Source: Arthrobacter sp. 18067 (GTDB taxonomy: Bacteria > Actinomycetota > Actinomycetes > Actinomycetales > Micrococcaceae). From it: 64,000 nt of DNA. Location: contig NZ_CACSJJ010000005.1 of the NCBI RefSeq assembly GCF_902706295.1, positions 124,001-188,000 of the forward strand, written 5' to 3'. Positions 45,253 to 54,329 of the stretch are shown here, piece after piece. Position 1 is the stretch's first letter; the number at the start of each line of letters is the position of its first letter. The notes beneath the pieces were generated by a model. It searched no databases. It was not told the origin of the DNA and saw nothing but the letters and a program-made list of their open reading frames with translations. The position numbers and the translations under genes were made by a program.

Positions 45253-46637
45253 GCGTTGACCCGACGATCGGCTCGGCCCGTGTGGACGAACAACGCCCGG
45301 CCCTGGCCATCATCACCGACAAAGACATGCGGCATGTGCAAGCCGAATTGTTTTTGTGCCGGCAATAGAGTGTCTCCTTCCGTGGCCACCAATTCAATCC
45401 TCTCGGGCCTGTCCCCGACCTCCGCGTAGACCCCCTTAGGTGTCTTCTCCAACCAAATCCGCCCCTCGGCGTCCTGACTCACGACCACGCTGCCAACGCG
45501 GGAGGAATACTCGCCAACGTACCGCGAAGCGTCAACGCGTGCGGGTGAGTCGGCCGGAGTGGGGAGTTCCGGCAACGTGATACCGGCAAACTCCCCAAGC
45601 GCACGGGCTGCGATTTCAGTGAAGACCGGGAGGGGTTCTCCTCCATTACAGAAGAGCGCAATCGAAACGTCCTGCTCCGGGCAAATCCGCAGAAAGGCTG
45701 TCTGGCCGATGGTTCCGCCGTCGTGACCGACTACAGGGCCACCGTCGTAATCAAAGAGCGAGAAGCCGAGTCCCCAGGCCGCGCCCATCCACCCCAGCCC
45801 CGGGAGCTGCACCTGCGGTTCCAGCATTGCCGCTGCCGACCCGGCGCCGAGAATCTGTTGACCGGCCGGCCCACGCCCCGAATCCATGTGCATCTGCGCA
45901 AATTTGAGAAGGTCGCGGGGCCGCATATTGAGCATCGAGCCAACGGGGGCGTTCGATCGACTCAGTGCCCAGATGGGGCTGGGCTCCGGCTCGCCGCCGT
46001 CTTCGTTCACGATGTGGCCTACAGCAGTGCGGAAGAGAATCGCTTCGTAGGGCCCGTTGGCCGCGTGGGTCAGCTGAAGCGGAGTGAACAGATACTCCCG
46101 CATGCACTCGTCATATGGCTTGCCGCGCAGCACCTCCACCAACCTGCCCAGCACGACATATCCCGCATTGTTGTATGAAAACATCTCGCCCGGCGCGAAC
46201 AGTTGCGGAACGTCCCCCAGGAGATCCACCAGTTTGGCGACGGCGTCGTCACCCTTGCCAGTGTCAGTAAGGATGTCACCTTCGAAGCCAGCAGTGTGGC
46301 TCAATAACTGACGGGTGGTGATAACGGCCGCAGCAGACTCGTCCTCGAGACGGAATTTGGGCAGATAACGCCGTACAGGCGCGTCCAGGTCCAATGTTCC
46401 CTCGTCCACCAACTGCATGATCAAAGTCGCAGTCCACAGCTTGGTGATGGAACCCACTTGGAACAGGGAATCGGCAGTTGCCTCGACGCCGGTGTTCTTG
46501 CTGAGTACCCCGGCCGCGGTGTCGATCACCTCGCCGTTGACGGAAATTGCTACCGCTGCGCCGGGAACCTGATGCTCGGCCAGTAGTGAAGGAAGGCGGC
46601 CTTCCAGCCACGTGCGGAGTTCGTTTAAGTTCGTCAT
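45249..46637 (-). CDS. S12 (class C beta-lactamase-like) serine hydrolase, cytosolic
   Basis: A 462-residue serine hydrolase. Motifs: SITK (Ser63, Lys66), YNN (155-157) and HDG (305-307), the class C/S12 triad, followed by a C-terminal beta domain of about 110 residues (YVGEYSSRVGSVVVSQD region). No signal peptide: it begins MTNLNELRTWLEG. The family includes D-aminopeptidases, D-amino acid amidases, DD-peptidases and esterases. First gene of the minus-strand unit, divergent by 253 bases from the importer 4 membrane genes. Confidence 0.85.
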   Translation of the reverse strand: MTNLNELRTWLEGRLPSLLAEHQVPGAAVAISVNGEVIDTAAGVLSKNTGVEATADSLFQVGSITKLWTATLIMQLVDEGTLDLDAPVRRYLPKFRLEDESAAAVITTRQLLSHTAGFEGDILTDTGKGDDAVAKLVDLLGDVPQLFAPGEMFSYNNAGYVVLGRLVEVLRGKPYDECMREYLFTPLQLTHAANGPYEAILFRTAVGHIVNEDGGEPEPSPIWALSRSNAPVGSMLNMRPRDLLKFAQMHMDSGRGPAGQQILGAGSAAAMLEPQVQLPGLGWMGAAWGLGFSLFDYDGGPVVGHDGGTIGQTAFLRICPEQDVSIALFCNGGEPLPVFTEIAARALGEFAGITLPELPTPADSPARVDASRYVGEYSSRVGSVVVSQDAEGRIWLEKTPKGVYAEVGDRPERIELVATEGDTLLPAQKQFGLHMPHVFVGDDGQGRALFVHTGRADRRVNA

Positions 46638-46890
46638 GCGCCAATGGTACGGCGCGGGAAGGGTGTCGAATTTTGTAGATCAGGACGACCTTGATAGCCA
46701 ATCGTGGTCCGAATCGACAAAGCCGGCCCTTGCCGCTTGTCAGCCCGTCAGCAATTGTCCGATACGACCATGCCCGACTCAATAAGTGATCAAAACGAAC
46801 AAAGGATCAGGGCGTGTCTGAGTCAGATAATAGAGACGCCGGTCTCGTGGAGGTCCAGTGAGATCTCTCAAGAAGCAGGAGTAAATAACT
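46638..46890. other. Divergent promoter region of the importer 4 locus
   Basis: 253 bases lie between the S12 hydrolase and the DppB-type permease, read in opposite directions. They must carry both promoters. I see an AT-richer stretch around 46780-46800 with TGATCA (46787-46792) but no clear operator. Confidence 0.4.
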
Positions 46891-47874
46891 TTGAGTATTG
46901 CAACACGTGTCGTCGCGGATGCAACAGACAGTCCATGGACCGGCTTTGTGGCGCGAAGGATTGGGCGTCTGGTTGTTTCCCTCTGGGTGCTGGTCACGGC
47001 GTCATTCCTCATGATCCACCTGATTCCCGGCGATCCGGTCAGGGCGGCGCTGGGCTCGTCAGCTCCAGGCGCCTTGGTTGAGGCGCGCCGGGAGGCGCTG
47101 GGCCTCAACGATCCCCTGTGGCTTCAATACGTCCACTACCTTCAAGGTTTGCTGGGCGGGAACCTTGGCATTTCAATGACATCAGACCTGCCGGTAGCGC
47201 AAGTAATCGGCGACCGATTTCCTGCCACTTTTGAAATGGCCGGCCTTGCATTCCTGCTAGCTGTCCTGATCTCAGTTCCGGTCGGAGCCCTTATGGGCGT
47301 CCTGACCCGAGGTGGACGACGGCGGCGAACCGAACTGGCCTTCACGTCCACCTCCATTGTGGTGGCCGCCATACCAGAATTCCTTCTGGCCGTCGGCCTG
47401 GTGTTCTTCTTTGCGGTCCAACTGGGCTGGTTCCCCGTGGCCGGTCGCTCCGATGCCAGTTCGTATGTCCTTCCCGTGGTTTCCATGGCCTTAGGCTCAG
47501 CCGCCATGTTGTCCCGGATTGTGAGGGTGGAAATGCTCTCAGTTCTCAGCGCTGAGTACGTACGGACCGCGCGCGCCAAGCGACTGCCGGGCTGGATTAT
47601 CTACTTCCGCCATGCATTGCCGAACGCGCTGACGGCCACGCTGACAATCGGTGGCCTGATGCTCAGCGCTATGGTGGCAGGCACTGTCCTCGTCGAAAAC
47701 GTCTTCGCCTGGCCTGGCCTGGGCAGCACCATCGTCGCCTCCATACTCGCCAAGGACTACCCGGTTGTTCAGGGTGTGGTGCTGGTGTACGGGGTTGGCG
47801 TGCTGCTGGTGAATCTTTTGGTGGACGTAGCACTGGGAATGCTCGATCCACGTTCAACGATTAAAGAGGGCTGA
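46891..47874 (+). CDS. Oligopeptide ABC importer 4, permease (DppB type)
   Basis: A 327-residue permease with the IPGDPVRAALGSSAPG loop, the docking loop EYVRTARAKRLPGWIIYFRH then ALPN, and the ending LGMLDPRSTIKEG, nearly the same as in the importer 2 permease (LDPRSTIKDS). The TTG start at 46891 has GCAGGAG upstream. The fused gene follows after three bases. Confidence 0.9.
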   Translation: MSIATRVVADATDSPWTGFVARRIGRLVVSLWVLVTASFLMIHLIPGDPVRAALGSSAPGALVEARREALGLNDPLWLQYVHYLQGLLGGNLGISMTSDLPVAQVIGDRFPATFEMAGLAFLLAVLISVPVGALMGVLTRGGRRRRTELAFTSTSIVVAAIPEFLLAVGLVFFFAVQLGWFPVAGRSDASSYVLPVVSMALGSAAMLSRIVRVEMLSVLSAEYVRTARAKRLPGWIIYFRHALPNALTATLTIGGLMLSAMVAGTVLVENVFAWPGLGSTIVASILAKDYPVVQGVVLVYGVGVLLVNLLVDVALGMLDPRSTIKEG

Positions 47875-47877
47875 TTC

Positions 47878-49866
47878 ATGCGTACTTCAAAGACGGTAAC
47901 CGCATCAGGAATGGCGGCCCGATGGTTGGCGGCCCTGAAGACGCCTGTTGGCGCCGTTTCCGCTGCCATGCTCTTCATGGTGCTGGCCATGGCCGTGGTC
48001 GCCCCGATTCTATGGACCGGTCAGGCAGAGGAAATCAACACCAAGGCCATCCTTCAGGGACCATCACCCGAGCACCTCATAGGTACTGACAGCCTGGGCC
48101 GCGACTTGTTCTACCGGCTGCTGGTGGCCACCGGGCTCTCAGTTAAGCTCGCCTTGGCGGCAACAGGAATCGGAGTGGCGGCCGGCTTGGTACTCGGTAC
48201 GGTCCCATCATTGTTGAGCCGGCGTATCGGCAGGCTGGTCACGGCCTTTGTCAACATCGCTGTCGCGTTCCCCGGGTTGCTGTTGGCCATGTTCTTTGCA
48301 GTGATCTTCGGAGTCGGCCAGACTGGCGCAGTGCTGGCCATTGGCTTGGCTACGGCTCCTTCCTTTGCAAGGTTGACCCAGACCCTGGTAGCTGCGCAGT
48401 CAGAGCGAGACTACATTGCGGCGGCGAAGCTGGCCGGGGTGGGCAGGGTTCGGCGTCTGCTTCGCCACATTCTCCCCAACATCGCCGAACCACTGGTGGT
48501 CACAGCAACCATCGGGGCGGGCGGATCTCTGCTGGCCTTCGCAGGATTGTCATTCCTAGGGCTGGGGGTCCAACCGCCGGCCTACGACTGGGGACGACTC
48601 CTTAACGAGGGGCTGAATGACATCTACCTGCACCCCATGGCGGCGCTCGCCCCTGGGCTGGCAGTGGTCGTCGCGGGGCTGGCATTCAATCTGTTCGGTG
48701 AAGCCGTTGCCAAGACGCTCGGCACACCAACTCCGATTTCCGGCAAGGGCGCTGCAACCCAGCACATACACCGGCCGAAAACAGTGGCACCGTCCACCGA
48801 CGTCGAGCTTTCAACATCAAGCTCGGACGGCGACCCCGTGCTGACCGTCAACGACCTCTTCGTGAGTTTCCCCGGGCCTGCCGGACCCATCACCCCCGTC
48901 CGCGGCGTCAGCTTCAGCCTGGCACGGGGGGAGGCAGTGGGTGTTGTGGGGGAGTCGGGTTCCGGCAAGACACAGACCGCCCTGGCCTTGGCGCAGCTCG
49001 TGGAGTACCCGGGAAGCGTCAGTGCGTCACGCCTTGAGTTCCTCGGCCAAGACCAACTGTCCAGCCCCTCCAGGGCCCAACGTCAGACACTCGGCACTTC
49101 CTTCGCGATGGTGTTCCAAGACCCCATGAAATCGTTCAACCCCACCATGCGGATTGGCGCACAGCTCGCTGAAGTGGCACAGCGGCATTTGGGAATGAAC
49201 CGCCGCCAAGCGCTGGCCCGCGCGGCGGACCGTCTGCGGGCAGTCAGGGTGCCGGCCGCGGAACGACGCCTGCGGCAGTACCCCCATGAATTCTCCGGTG
49301 GCATGCGGCAACGGGCCATGATCGGGATGGGGATCATGGGAAGCCCTGCCCTGATTGTGGCCGACGAGCCCACCACCGCATTGGACGTGACAGTCCAGCA
49401 ACAGGTCCTGCGGCTGCTGTCAGCCATCAAGGAGCAGGACAACGTAGCGATCCTCTTGATCAGCCATGACCTCACCCTGGTGGGGCAGGTCTGCGAGCGT
49501 GTCCTGGTCATGTATGCCGGACGCATCGTGGAGGACCTTCCGGCAACAGAGCTGGCGGAGAGGGCAATGCACCCCTATACACAGGCACTGCTGGCAGCAG
49601 TCCCGGACATGGAAACGGATCGGGACCGTCCTCTGGCCGTGGTCCCGGGGCGCCCTGCGGACCCGTCCCGAATACCGGCAGGCTGCGCGTTCGCTTCCCG
49701 CTGTCCGAAGGCCGACGAGCATTGCACACGCGAGGATCCGGAACTCCTCCAGCGGGATGATGGGCATCGGGTGGCCTGTTGGCACCCTTCCCGCGGAACA
49801 GGCTCCGAACGGGTTCCGATCGAACTCAAACTACATGCTGCGGCACTGCAAGGAGAGGCATCATGA
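47878..49866 (+). CDS. Oligopeptide ABC importer 4, fused DppC permease and DppD ATPase
   Basis: A 662-residue fusion. Residues about 1-285 are the permease (HLIGTDSLGRDLFYRLL, docking loop DYIAAAKLAGVGRVRRLLRH then ILPN). A 35-residue polar linker follows. Residues about 320-662 are the ATPase (Walker A GESGSGKT, signature FSGGMRQRAMIGMG, Walker B LIVADEPTTALDVT) with a complete four-cysteine tail (GCAFASRCPKADEHC and VACW). The importer 2 fusion has the same domain order but no cysteine tail. Coupled to the next ATPase by ATGA overlap. Confidence 0.92.
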   Translation: MRTSKTVTASGMAARWLAALKTPVGAVSAAMLFMVLAMAVVAPILWTGQAEEINTKAILQGPSPEHLIGTDSLGRDLFYRLLVATGLSVKLALAATGIGVAAGLVLGTVPSLLSRRIGRLVTAFVNIAVAFPGLLLAMFFAVIFGVGQTGAVLAIGLATAPSFARLTQTLVAAQSERDYIAAAKLAGVGRVRRLLRHILPNIAEPLVVTATIGAGGSLLAFAGLSFLGLGVQPPAYDWGRLLNEGLNDIYLHPMAALAPGLAVVVAGLAFNLFGEAVAKTLGTPTPISGKGAATQHIHRPKTVAPSTDVELSTSSSDGDPVLTVNDLFVSFPGPAGPITPVRGVSFSLARGEAVGVVGESGSGKTQTALALAQLVEYPGSVSASRLEFLGQDQLSSPSRAQRQTLGTSFAMVFQDPMKSFNPTMRIGAQLAEVAQRHLGMNRRQALARAADRLRAVRVPAAERRLRQYPHEFSGGMRQRAMIGMGIMGSPALIVADEPTTALDVTVQQQVLRLLSAIKEQDNVAILLISHDLTLVGQVCERVLVMYAGRIVEDLPATELAERAMHPYTQALLAAVPDMETDRDRPLAVVPGRPADPSRIPAGCAFASRCPKADEHCTREDPELLQRDDGHRVACWHPSRGTGSERVPIELKLHAAALQGEAS

Positions 49867-50852
49867 GCGAACTTCGCTTCGAGCAGGTATCGGTACGGTT
49901 CGGTGGTCGCCGCGGGATGACTGCCGTGGACGGCGTTGACCTCATCGTGCCAAAGGGACAAGTGGTTGGCCTGGTGGGCGAATCCGGTTCCGGGAAATCC
50001 ACGCTGGCCCGGGCTGCGGCAGGCCTTACGCCCTTGTCCGGCGGGCAAATCTTGTTCAATGGCCAGCCACTGCGGCCAAAACGGGGCGAGCACCGGCCCC
50101 TTCAGATGGTCTTCCAGGACCCGCACTCTTCACTGAACCCGCGTATGAGCATTGGTGACTCCATAGCTGAAGGCATCCCGCGTGCGGGCAGGGGAGGTAC
50201 CGCAAGCCGGCGCTCCGAGGTCCAACGACTTCTCGGATTGGTGGGCTTGGATCCCCAGCGTGCCTTCAGCTACCCCGGACAGATGTCAGGAGGCCAGCTA
50301 CAACGAGTCGCCTTGGCCCGCGCTTTGGCGGGACAGCCGAAGGTCATCATCGCGGATGAAATTACCTCAGCCCTGGACGTGTCTGTTCAAGGGACTGTCC
50401 TGAACTTGGTGCGGGACCTGCAACGGGACCTCAACCTGTCCATGTTGTTCATTTCGCACAACCTCGCGGTAGTGCGGTACGTGGCCGACGCCATCGCAGT
50501 GATGTATCTGGGCAGGATCGTCGAACAAGGTCCGGCAGAACAGATCCTTTCTGACCCACAGCACCCGTACACCAAGGATTTGCTGGCAGCTGTGCCCAGC
50601 CAGGGCAGTCCCAGCCTCACCCCGGCTGACATCGACCCGGCGGTACAAGCCGTCAACGATGCCGAGCCAGCGGACCCGCATCACCCCCCCAGCGGATGCC
50701 GATACCATCTGCGTTGCCCGATGGGGCCACTCGTGCTTCCAGACCGCGACGTCTGCCGGGAAGTGGACCCCCAGCCCGAGGGACATCGACAGGCCGCAGC
50801 ATGCCACTTCGCCAATGACTTAACGATCTCCGGAAGGGTGGGACTGCTGTGA
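49863..50852 (+). CDS. Oligopeptide ABC importer 4, ATPase (DppF type)
   Basis: A 329-residue ATPase: Walker A GESGSGKST near residue 45, signature MSGGQLQRVALARALA, Walker B IIADEITSALDVS, matching the ITSALD variant of importer 2. A C-terminal four-cysteine tail (SGCRYHLRCP, RDVCREV, AACHF) is unusual for an F-type subunit and resembles that of D-type subunits. The ATG at 49863 overlaps the fused gene; the end overlaps the S9 peptidase start (GTGA). Confidence 0.9.
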   Translation: MSELRFEQVSVRFGGRRGMTAVDGVDLIVPKGQVVGLVGESGSGKSTLARAAAGLTPLSGGQILFNGQPLRPKRGEHRPLQMVFQDPHSSLNPRMSIGDSIAEGIPRAGRGGTASRRSEVQRLLGLVGLDPQRAFSYPGQMSGGQLQRVALARALAGQPKVIIADEITSALDVSVQGTVLNLVRDLQRDLNLSMLFISHNLAVVRYVADAIAVMYLGRIVEQGPAEQILSDPQHPYTKDLLAAVPSQGSPSLTPADIDPAVQAVNDAEPADPHHPPSGCRYHLRCPMGPLVLPDRDVCREVDPQPEGHRQAAACHFANDLTISGRVGLL

Positions 50853-52864
50853 CCCGGAGGTTACGCATAGACGATCTGCTGGACCTTGCGATCCCCGAGC
50901 AGCCCGCTCTCTCTCCCGACGGTCAGCGCGTTGCTTACGTGCTGCGGACTCTCGACGACGTCACGGACAGCACCGAACGCAACATCTGGTCGGTTGAAAC
51001 TGCGGGCAGATCCGCTCGGCAACTCACGTTTAGCAACGCCGATTCGGCTCCGGCATGGTCGCCCGATGGAGCGCACCTTTCGTTTCTGCGTGAGTCAGGG
51101 GGCCAGATCCACCTCTGCATCATGACCCTCGCGGATGAACACGTGAAGCGCCTCAGCAGCCTACCACCGGGAGCCGGTAAACCGACGTGGAGCCCCGACG
51201 GGACCAAACTCGCATTCGCTGCCTTCGTCCCTGGGCTTGCCACCGGAGACGTGGCCGCACACGCCTCTGTGTACAGCACCGATGCGCCGGTGGTGACAGA
51301 CGGCAGGGACTACCAGTCTGACGGCCTTGGTCTGTTGGGAACCATGAAGCGGCAGCTCCACGTCTTTGAACTGGCCACCGGGAAATGTATCCAGCTCACT
51401 CATGGCGATTGGCATGCCCGCGACCCGCAGTGGTCGCCCGATGGCAGCTATTTGGCCTTTGCCGCCGGCCCAGCAGCAGACAATGATGCCAGCTTGGCTG
51501 CTCCGGCCCACATCATCGCCGTCAACGTTCCAGACGCAATGCCGACTCGGGTAGGACCCACCGACCAGGTGGTCAGCGCTATTGAATGGAGCGCCGATGG
51601 GGACGCCCTCTTCGTGGTGACCAGCCGCCCGGTTGGCCACGCACACTTGGTCCGGCTTCCCTTGGATGGGAGTCCCGCCAGAAATCTCGCTGGGGCACTG
51701 GACCGCAACGTCATGGCCGGGGCTCCGGCCTATCCCGGGGCGCCGCCGCAGCTAAACCATGACGGCAACGCGCTTATTTTCTGCATTAGGGACCGCGGCT
51801 GCACACACCTCTATGAGGTAGACCTCGACGGCGGCGAGCCCCGCCCGATCCTACGGGGTGAGGGGCTGGTTGTCTCAGAGTTGTCAGTCGCAGGCAACAC
51901 GGCCGTCACAGTCCTGAGGACACCTACTTCCTTTGGCGAGATCGTGAGCGTGGATCTTGCCGACGGCACCTCCAGGGTTTGGACCCACCATGGATCGAAT
52001 GTCGCGGATACGGAGTTCTTCCCGCGACTGGAGCGCGGCTTTACCATCTCGGATGGCACCGTTGTGCAGGGGTGGATGATCCGTGACCCGGATAGTGCAG
52101 GACCCCAGTCCCTTTTGTTGGACATTCACGGCGGACCACATAACGCATGGAACAGTGCAGCTGACGAAGTGAACCTCTATCACCAGGAACTGGCCGCACG
52201 GGGGTGGACCGTGCTGTTGCTCAATGTCCGCGGCAGCGATGGTTACGGCGAGGAGTTCTACAAGGCCGCCGTCGGTCGGTGGGGCATCGCGGACGCCCCG
52301 GATTTCCTTGAGCCCCTGGACCAGCTTGTGGCCGAGGGTGTGGCAGACCCGGACCGACTTGCCGTGACTGGGTACAGCTACGGGGGATTCATGACCTGCT
52401 ATCTGACCAGCCGCGACCAAAGATTCGCAGCTGCAGTGGCCGGCGGGGTTGTCAGTGATCTCCGGAGCTTTGCCGGAACCTCCGACAGTGGGCAATTCCT
52501 CAGCGACCGTGAACTGGGCGCCCCGGCGCTGCGCGATCACCAGGGGTACGAGGCAATGTCTCCGCTCTCCATGGTGGAACAGGTGACAACGCCGACGCTC
52601 ATTCTCCACGGCGCGGACGATGTGCGGTGTCCTGTTGGCCAGGCAATGCAGTGGCATGCCGCCTTGCGCGAAAGTGGTGCGGTGAGCCGTCTGGTTCTAT
52701 ATCCCGGCGGCTCCCACCTCTTCACGGATGTAGGGCAGCCTTCACACCGGATCGACTTCAATCGCCGCATCGTCGAGTGGGTGGAGGAACACGCCAATGG
52801 TGTGGGCTCCGGGCTAGCGGGGTTGCCTTCCCGCCCCGCCATTGGGGTGGGGTTGAATGGATGA
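50849..52864 (+). CDS. S9-family serine peptidase (acylaminoacyl/prolyl oligopeptidase type)
   Basis: A 671-residue cytosolic peptidase. The N-terminal half is a beta propeller with PD40-type repeats (APAWSPDGAHLSF, PTWSPDGTKLAFA, PQWSPDGSYLAFA), and the C-terminal alpha/beta hydrolase domain carries the nucleophile in GYSYGG, the Asp in HGADDVRCP and the His in GGSHLF. The propeller restricts access to short peptides, which suits peptides brought in by importer 4. The GTG start overlaps the ATPase stop by four bases, so it is translated as part of the importer operon. Confidence 0.9.
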   Translation: MTRRLRIDDLLDLAIPEQPALSPDGQRVAYVLRTLDDVTDSTERNIWSVETAGRSARQLTFSNADSAPAWSPDGAHLSFLRESGGQIHLCIMTLADEHVKRLSSLPPGAGKPTWSPDGTKLAFAAFVPGLATGDVAAHASVYSTDAPVVTDGRDYQSDGLGLLGTMKRQLHVFELATGKCIQLTHGDWHARDPQWSPDGSYLAFAAGPAADNDASLAAPAHIIAVNVPDAMPTRVGPTDQVVSAIEWSADGDALFVVTSRPVGHAHLVRLPLDGSPARNLAGALDRNVMAGAPAYPGAPPQLNHDGNALIFCIRDRGCTHLYEVDLDGGEPRPILRGEGLVVSELSVAGNTAVTVLRTPTSFGEIVSVDLADGTSRVWTHHGSNVADTEFFPRLERGFTISDGTVVQGWMIRDPDSAGPQSLLLDIHGGPHNAWNSAADEVNLYHQELAARGWTVLLLNVRGSDGYGEEFYKAAVGRWGIADAPDFLEPLDQLVAEGVADPDRLAVTGYSYGGFMTCYLTSRDQRFAAAVAGGVVSDLRSFAGTSDSGQFLSDRELGAPALRDHQGYEAMSPLSMVEQVTTPTLILHGADDVRCPVGQAMQWHAALRESGAVSRLVLYPGGSHLFTDVGQPSHRIDFNRRIVEWVEEHANGVGSGLAGLPSRPAIGVGLNG

Positions 52865-53199
52865 CAAGCCTGCCCGCGCCAGCCTTGGCCGCGTTATCGA
52901 CGACAGCCACGGGCCAGTTCTCTGGTCTCTACGCTTACGACGAGAAGCAAAACCCCAACCTGGTGAACACTCTGCGCACATGGCTGCATGCATTCGGTGA
53001 CTTCACGTCCGCCTTTTACATCCACCCGAATACTTTCCGAAACAGTCTTCGTCGCCTTGCCATCGTGGGCGTTCTTGACCTCGACGATCCGAAGACAGGG
53101 TTGCCGCCATACTTCAGCTCTGCATCTTGGCCGCCCGCTCCGCGTGACCTCGTCATGCGGAAGCGTTCGGCCGTTATTCAGCACACCGCCCCTCACTAG
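52861..53199 (+). pseudogene. PucR-type C-terminal HTH remnant
   Basis: A 112-codon frame opens with ATG overlapping the S9 peptidase stop. Residues about 25-85 align by eye with the PucR/CdaR C-terminal helix-turn-helix: LVNTLRTWLHAFGDFTSAFY then IHPNTFRNSLRRLAIV and DLDDP. Compared with the intact regulator at 27638, three or four residues are missing between the helices (no A-x-x-L before HPNT), RHRLRR has become RNSLRR, and the sensor domains are gone. It looks like the tail of a deleted regulator; expression as a small DNA-binding protein is possible but less likely. Confidence 0.6.
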
Positions 53200-53216
53200 T
53201 GGATAGGAAGCCACAC

Positions 53217-54329
53217 TTGAAAATCTCTCGCGCCACAATTAGCTTGATCGACCTTCCACTTTTGGAACCCTTCGTGGTGTCCTACGCGTCCTACATGTCG
53301 ATGCCCAGCGTGATGCTTACCCTGGAAACCGACGGCGGGCTGGTCGGGTACGGCGAAAGCGTGCCTGACGGTCACATTACCGGCGAGACACCAACTGGCG
53401 TGGTCGAAGCGCTCAAAACGGAACTGGTGCCCGCCGTTCTCGGTATGGATCCGCAGGACATCACCGCCATTCACCAGCGTCTCAACACGGTCCTTAAGGG
53501 TTGTGGCGCCGCCAAAGCAGCAATCGACATCGCCTGTTGGGACCTCGCAGGGAAAGCCGCGGGGCGCCCTGTCTACTCATTGCTGGGGGGGCGTCGGCCC
53601 GAACCGCCTACAATCGCCCGCGTGATGAGTATTCTGGCCCCGGAAGTTCTCGCGGAGCAGGCTATCGACGCTAAAAGCCAGGGCTACCGCCATCTCAAAA
53701 TGAAACTCGGCGGCGGAGATGGGCAGGACGTCGAGCGAGTACGGGCTGTTCGTGCTGCCATCGGGAATGATCTGGGCATCCGTGTGGATGCCAACCAAGG
53801 TTGGGTGGACCCAGCCACGGCACGCAGCATGATCCGCGCATTGGAACCATTTGATATCGACTGGGTGGAACAACCTATCATCGCCGATGACATCGACGGC
53901 TTCCGTTTGGTGCGCCAAGACACCGGGATGCGGCTGATGGCCGACGAAGCGGTGGTGGACGCCCAAGATCTTGCCCACTTCGTCCGGGACCGCTCCGTGG
54001 ACATGGTTAACCTCAAGCTGATGAAGAGCGGCGGCATCACCCCGTGCCATCGTCTGGCAACGCAAGCCGAATTAGGAGGGCTCAAGGTCCAGATCGGTTC
54101 AATGTTGGAGACCAGCATTGCCTCTTCCGCAGGCTTCCATTTGGCGCTGAGCCATCCGAATATCGTGTCCACTGAACTCTCCGGCCCACTGAAGTTCGCC
54201 AAAGAGCCTGGCGATTTGAAGTACGTGATTCCGGACGTCCACATAACAGAAAAACCGGGTCTGGGCGTGGACGTAGATGTGGATGTGCTGGCCGAACTCA
54301 CCATCACCGAATGCGAGGTTTCAGCATGA
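53217..54329 (+). CDS. Enolase-superfamily epimerase/racemase (dipeptide epimerase-like)
   Basis: A 370-residue enolase-superfamily protein of the MLE/dipeptide-epimerase type. Acid-base lysines are Lys161 and Lys163 (KMK) and Lys267 (NLKLMKSGG). Metal ligands are Asp191 (DANQGW), Glu218 (WVEQP) and Asp243/Glu244 (MADEA). In L-Ala-D/L-Glu epimerases a DxD motif near position 321 holds the dipeptide amino group; here it reads ELS (320-322), so the substrate probably differs. I chose TTG at 53217 (AGGA eight bases upstream, product starts MKISRATISL). It overlaps the LysA-like gene by four bases (ATGA). Confidence 0.83.
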   Translation: MKISRATISLIDLPLLEPFVVSYASYMSMPSVMLTLETDGGLVGYGESVPDGHITGETPTGVVEALKTELVPAVLGMDPQDITAIHQRLNTVLKGCGAAKAAIDIACWDLAGKAAGRPVYSLLGGRRPEPPTIARVMSILAPEVLAEQAIDAKSQGYRHLKMKLGGGDGQDVERVRAVRAAIGNDLGIRVDANQGWVDPATARSMIRALEPFDIDWVEQPIIADDIDGFRLVRQDTGMRLMADEAVVDAQDLAHFVRDRSVDMVNLKLMKSGGITPCHRLATQAELGGLKVQIGSMLETSIASSAGFHLALSHPNIVSTELSGPLKFAKEPGDLKYVIPDVHITEKPGLGVDVDVDVLAELTITECEVSA

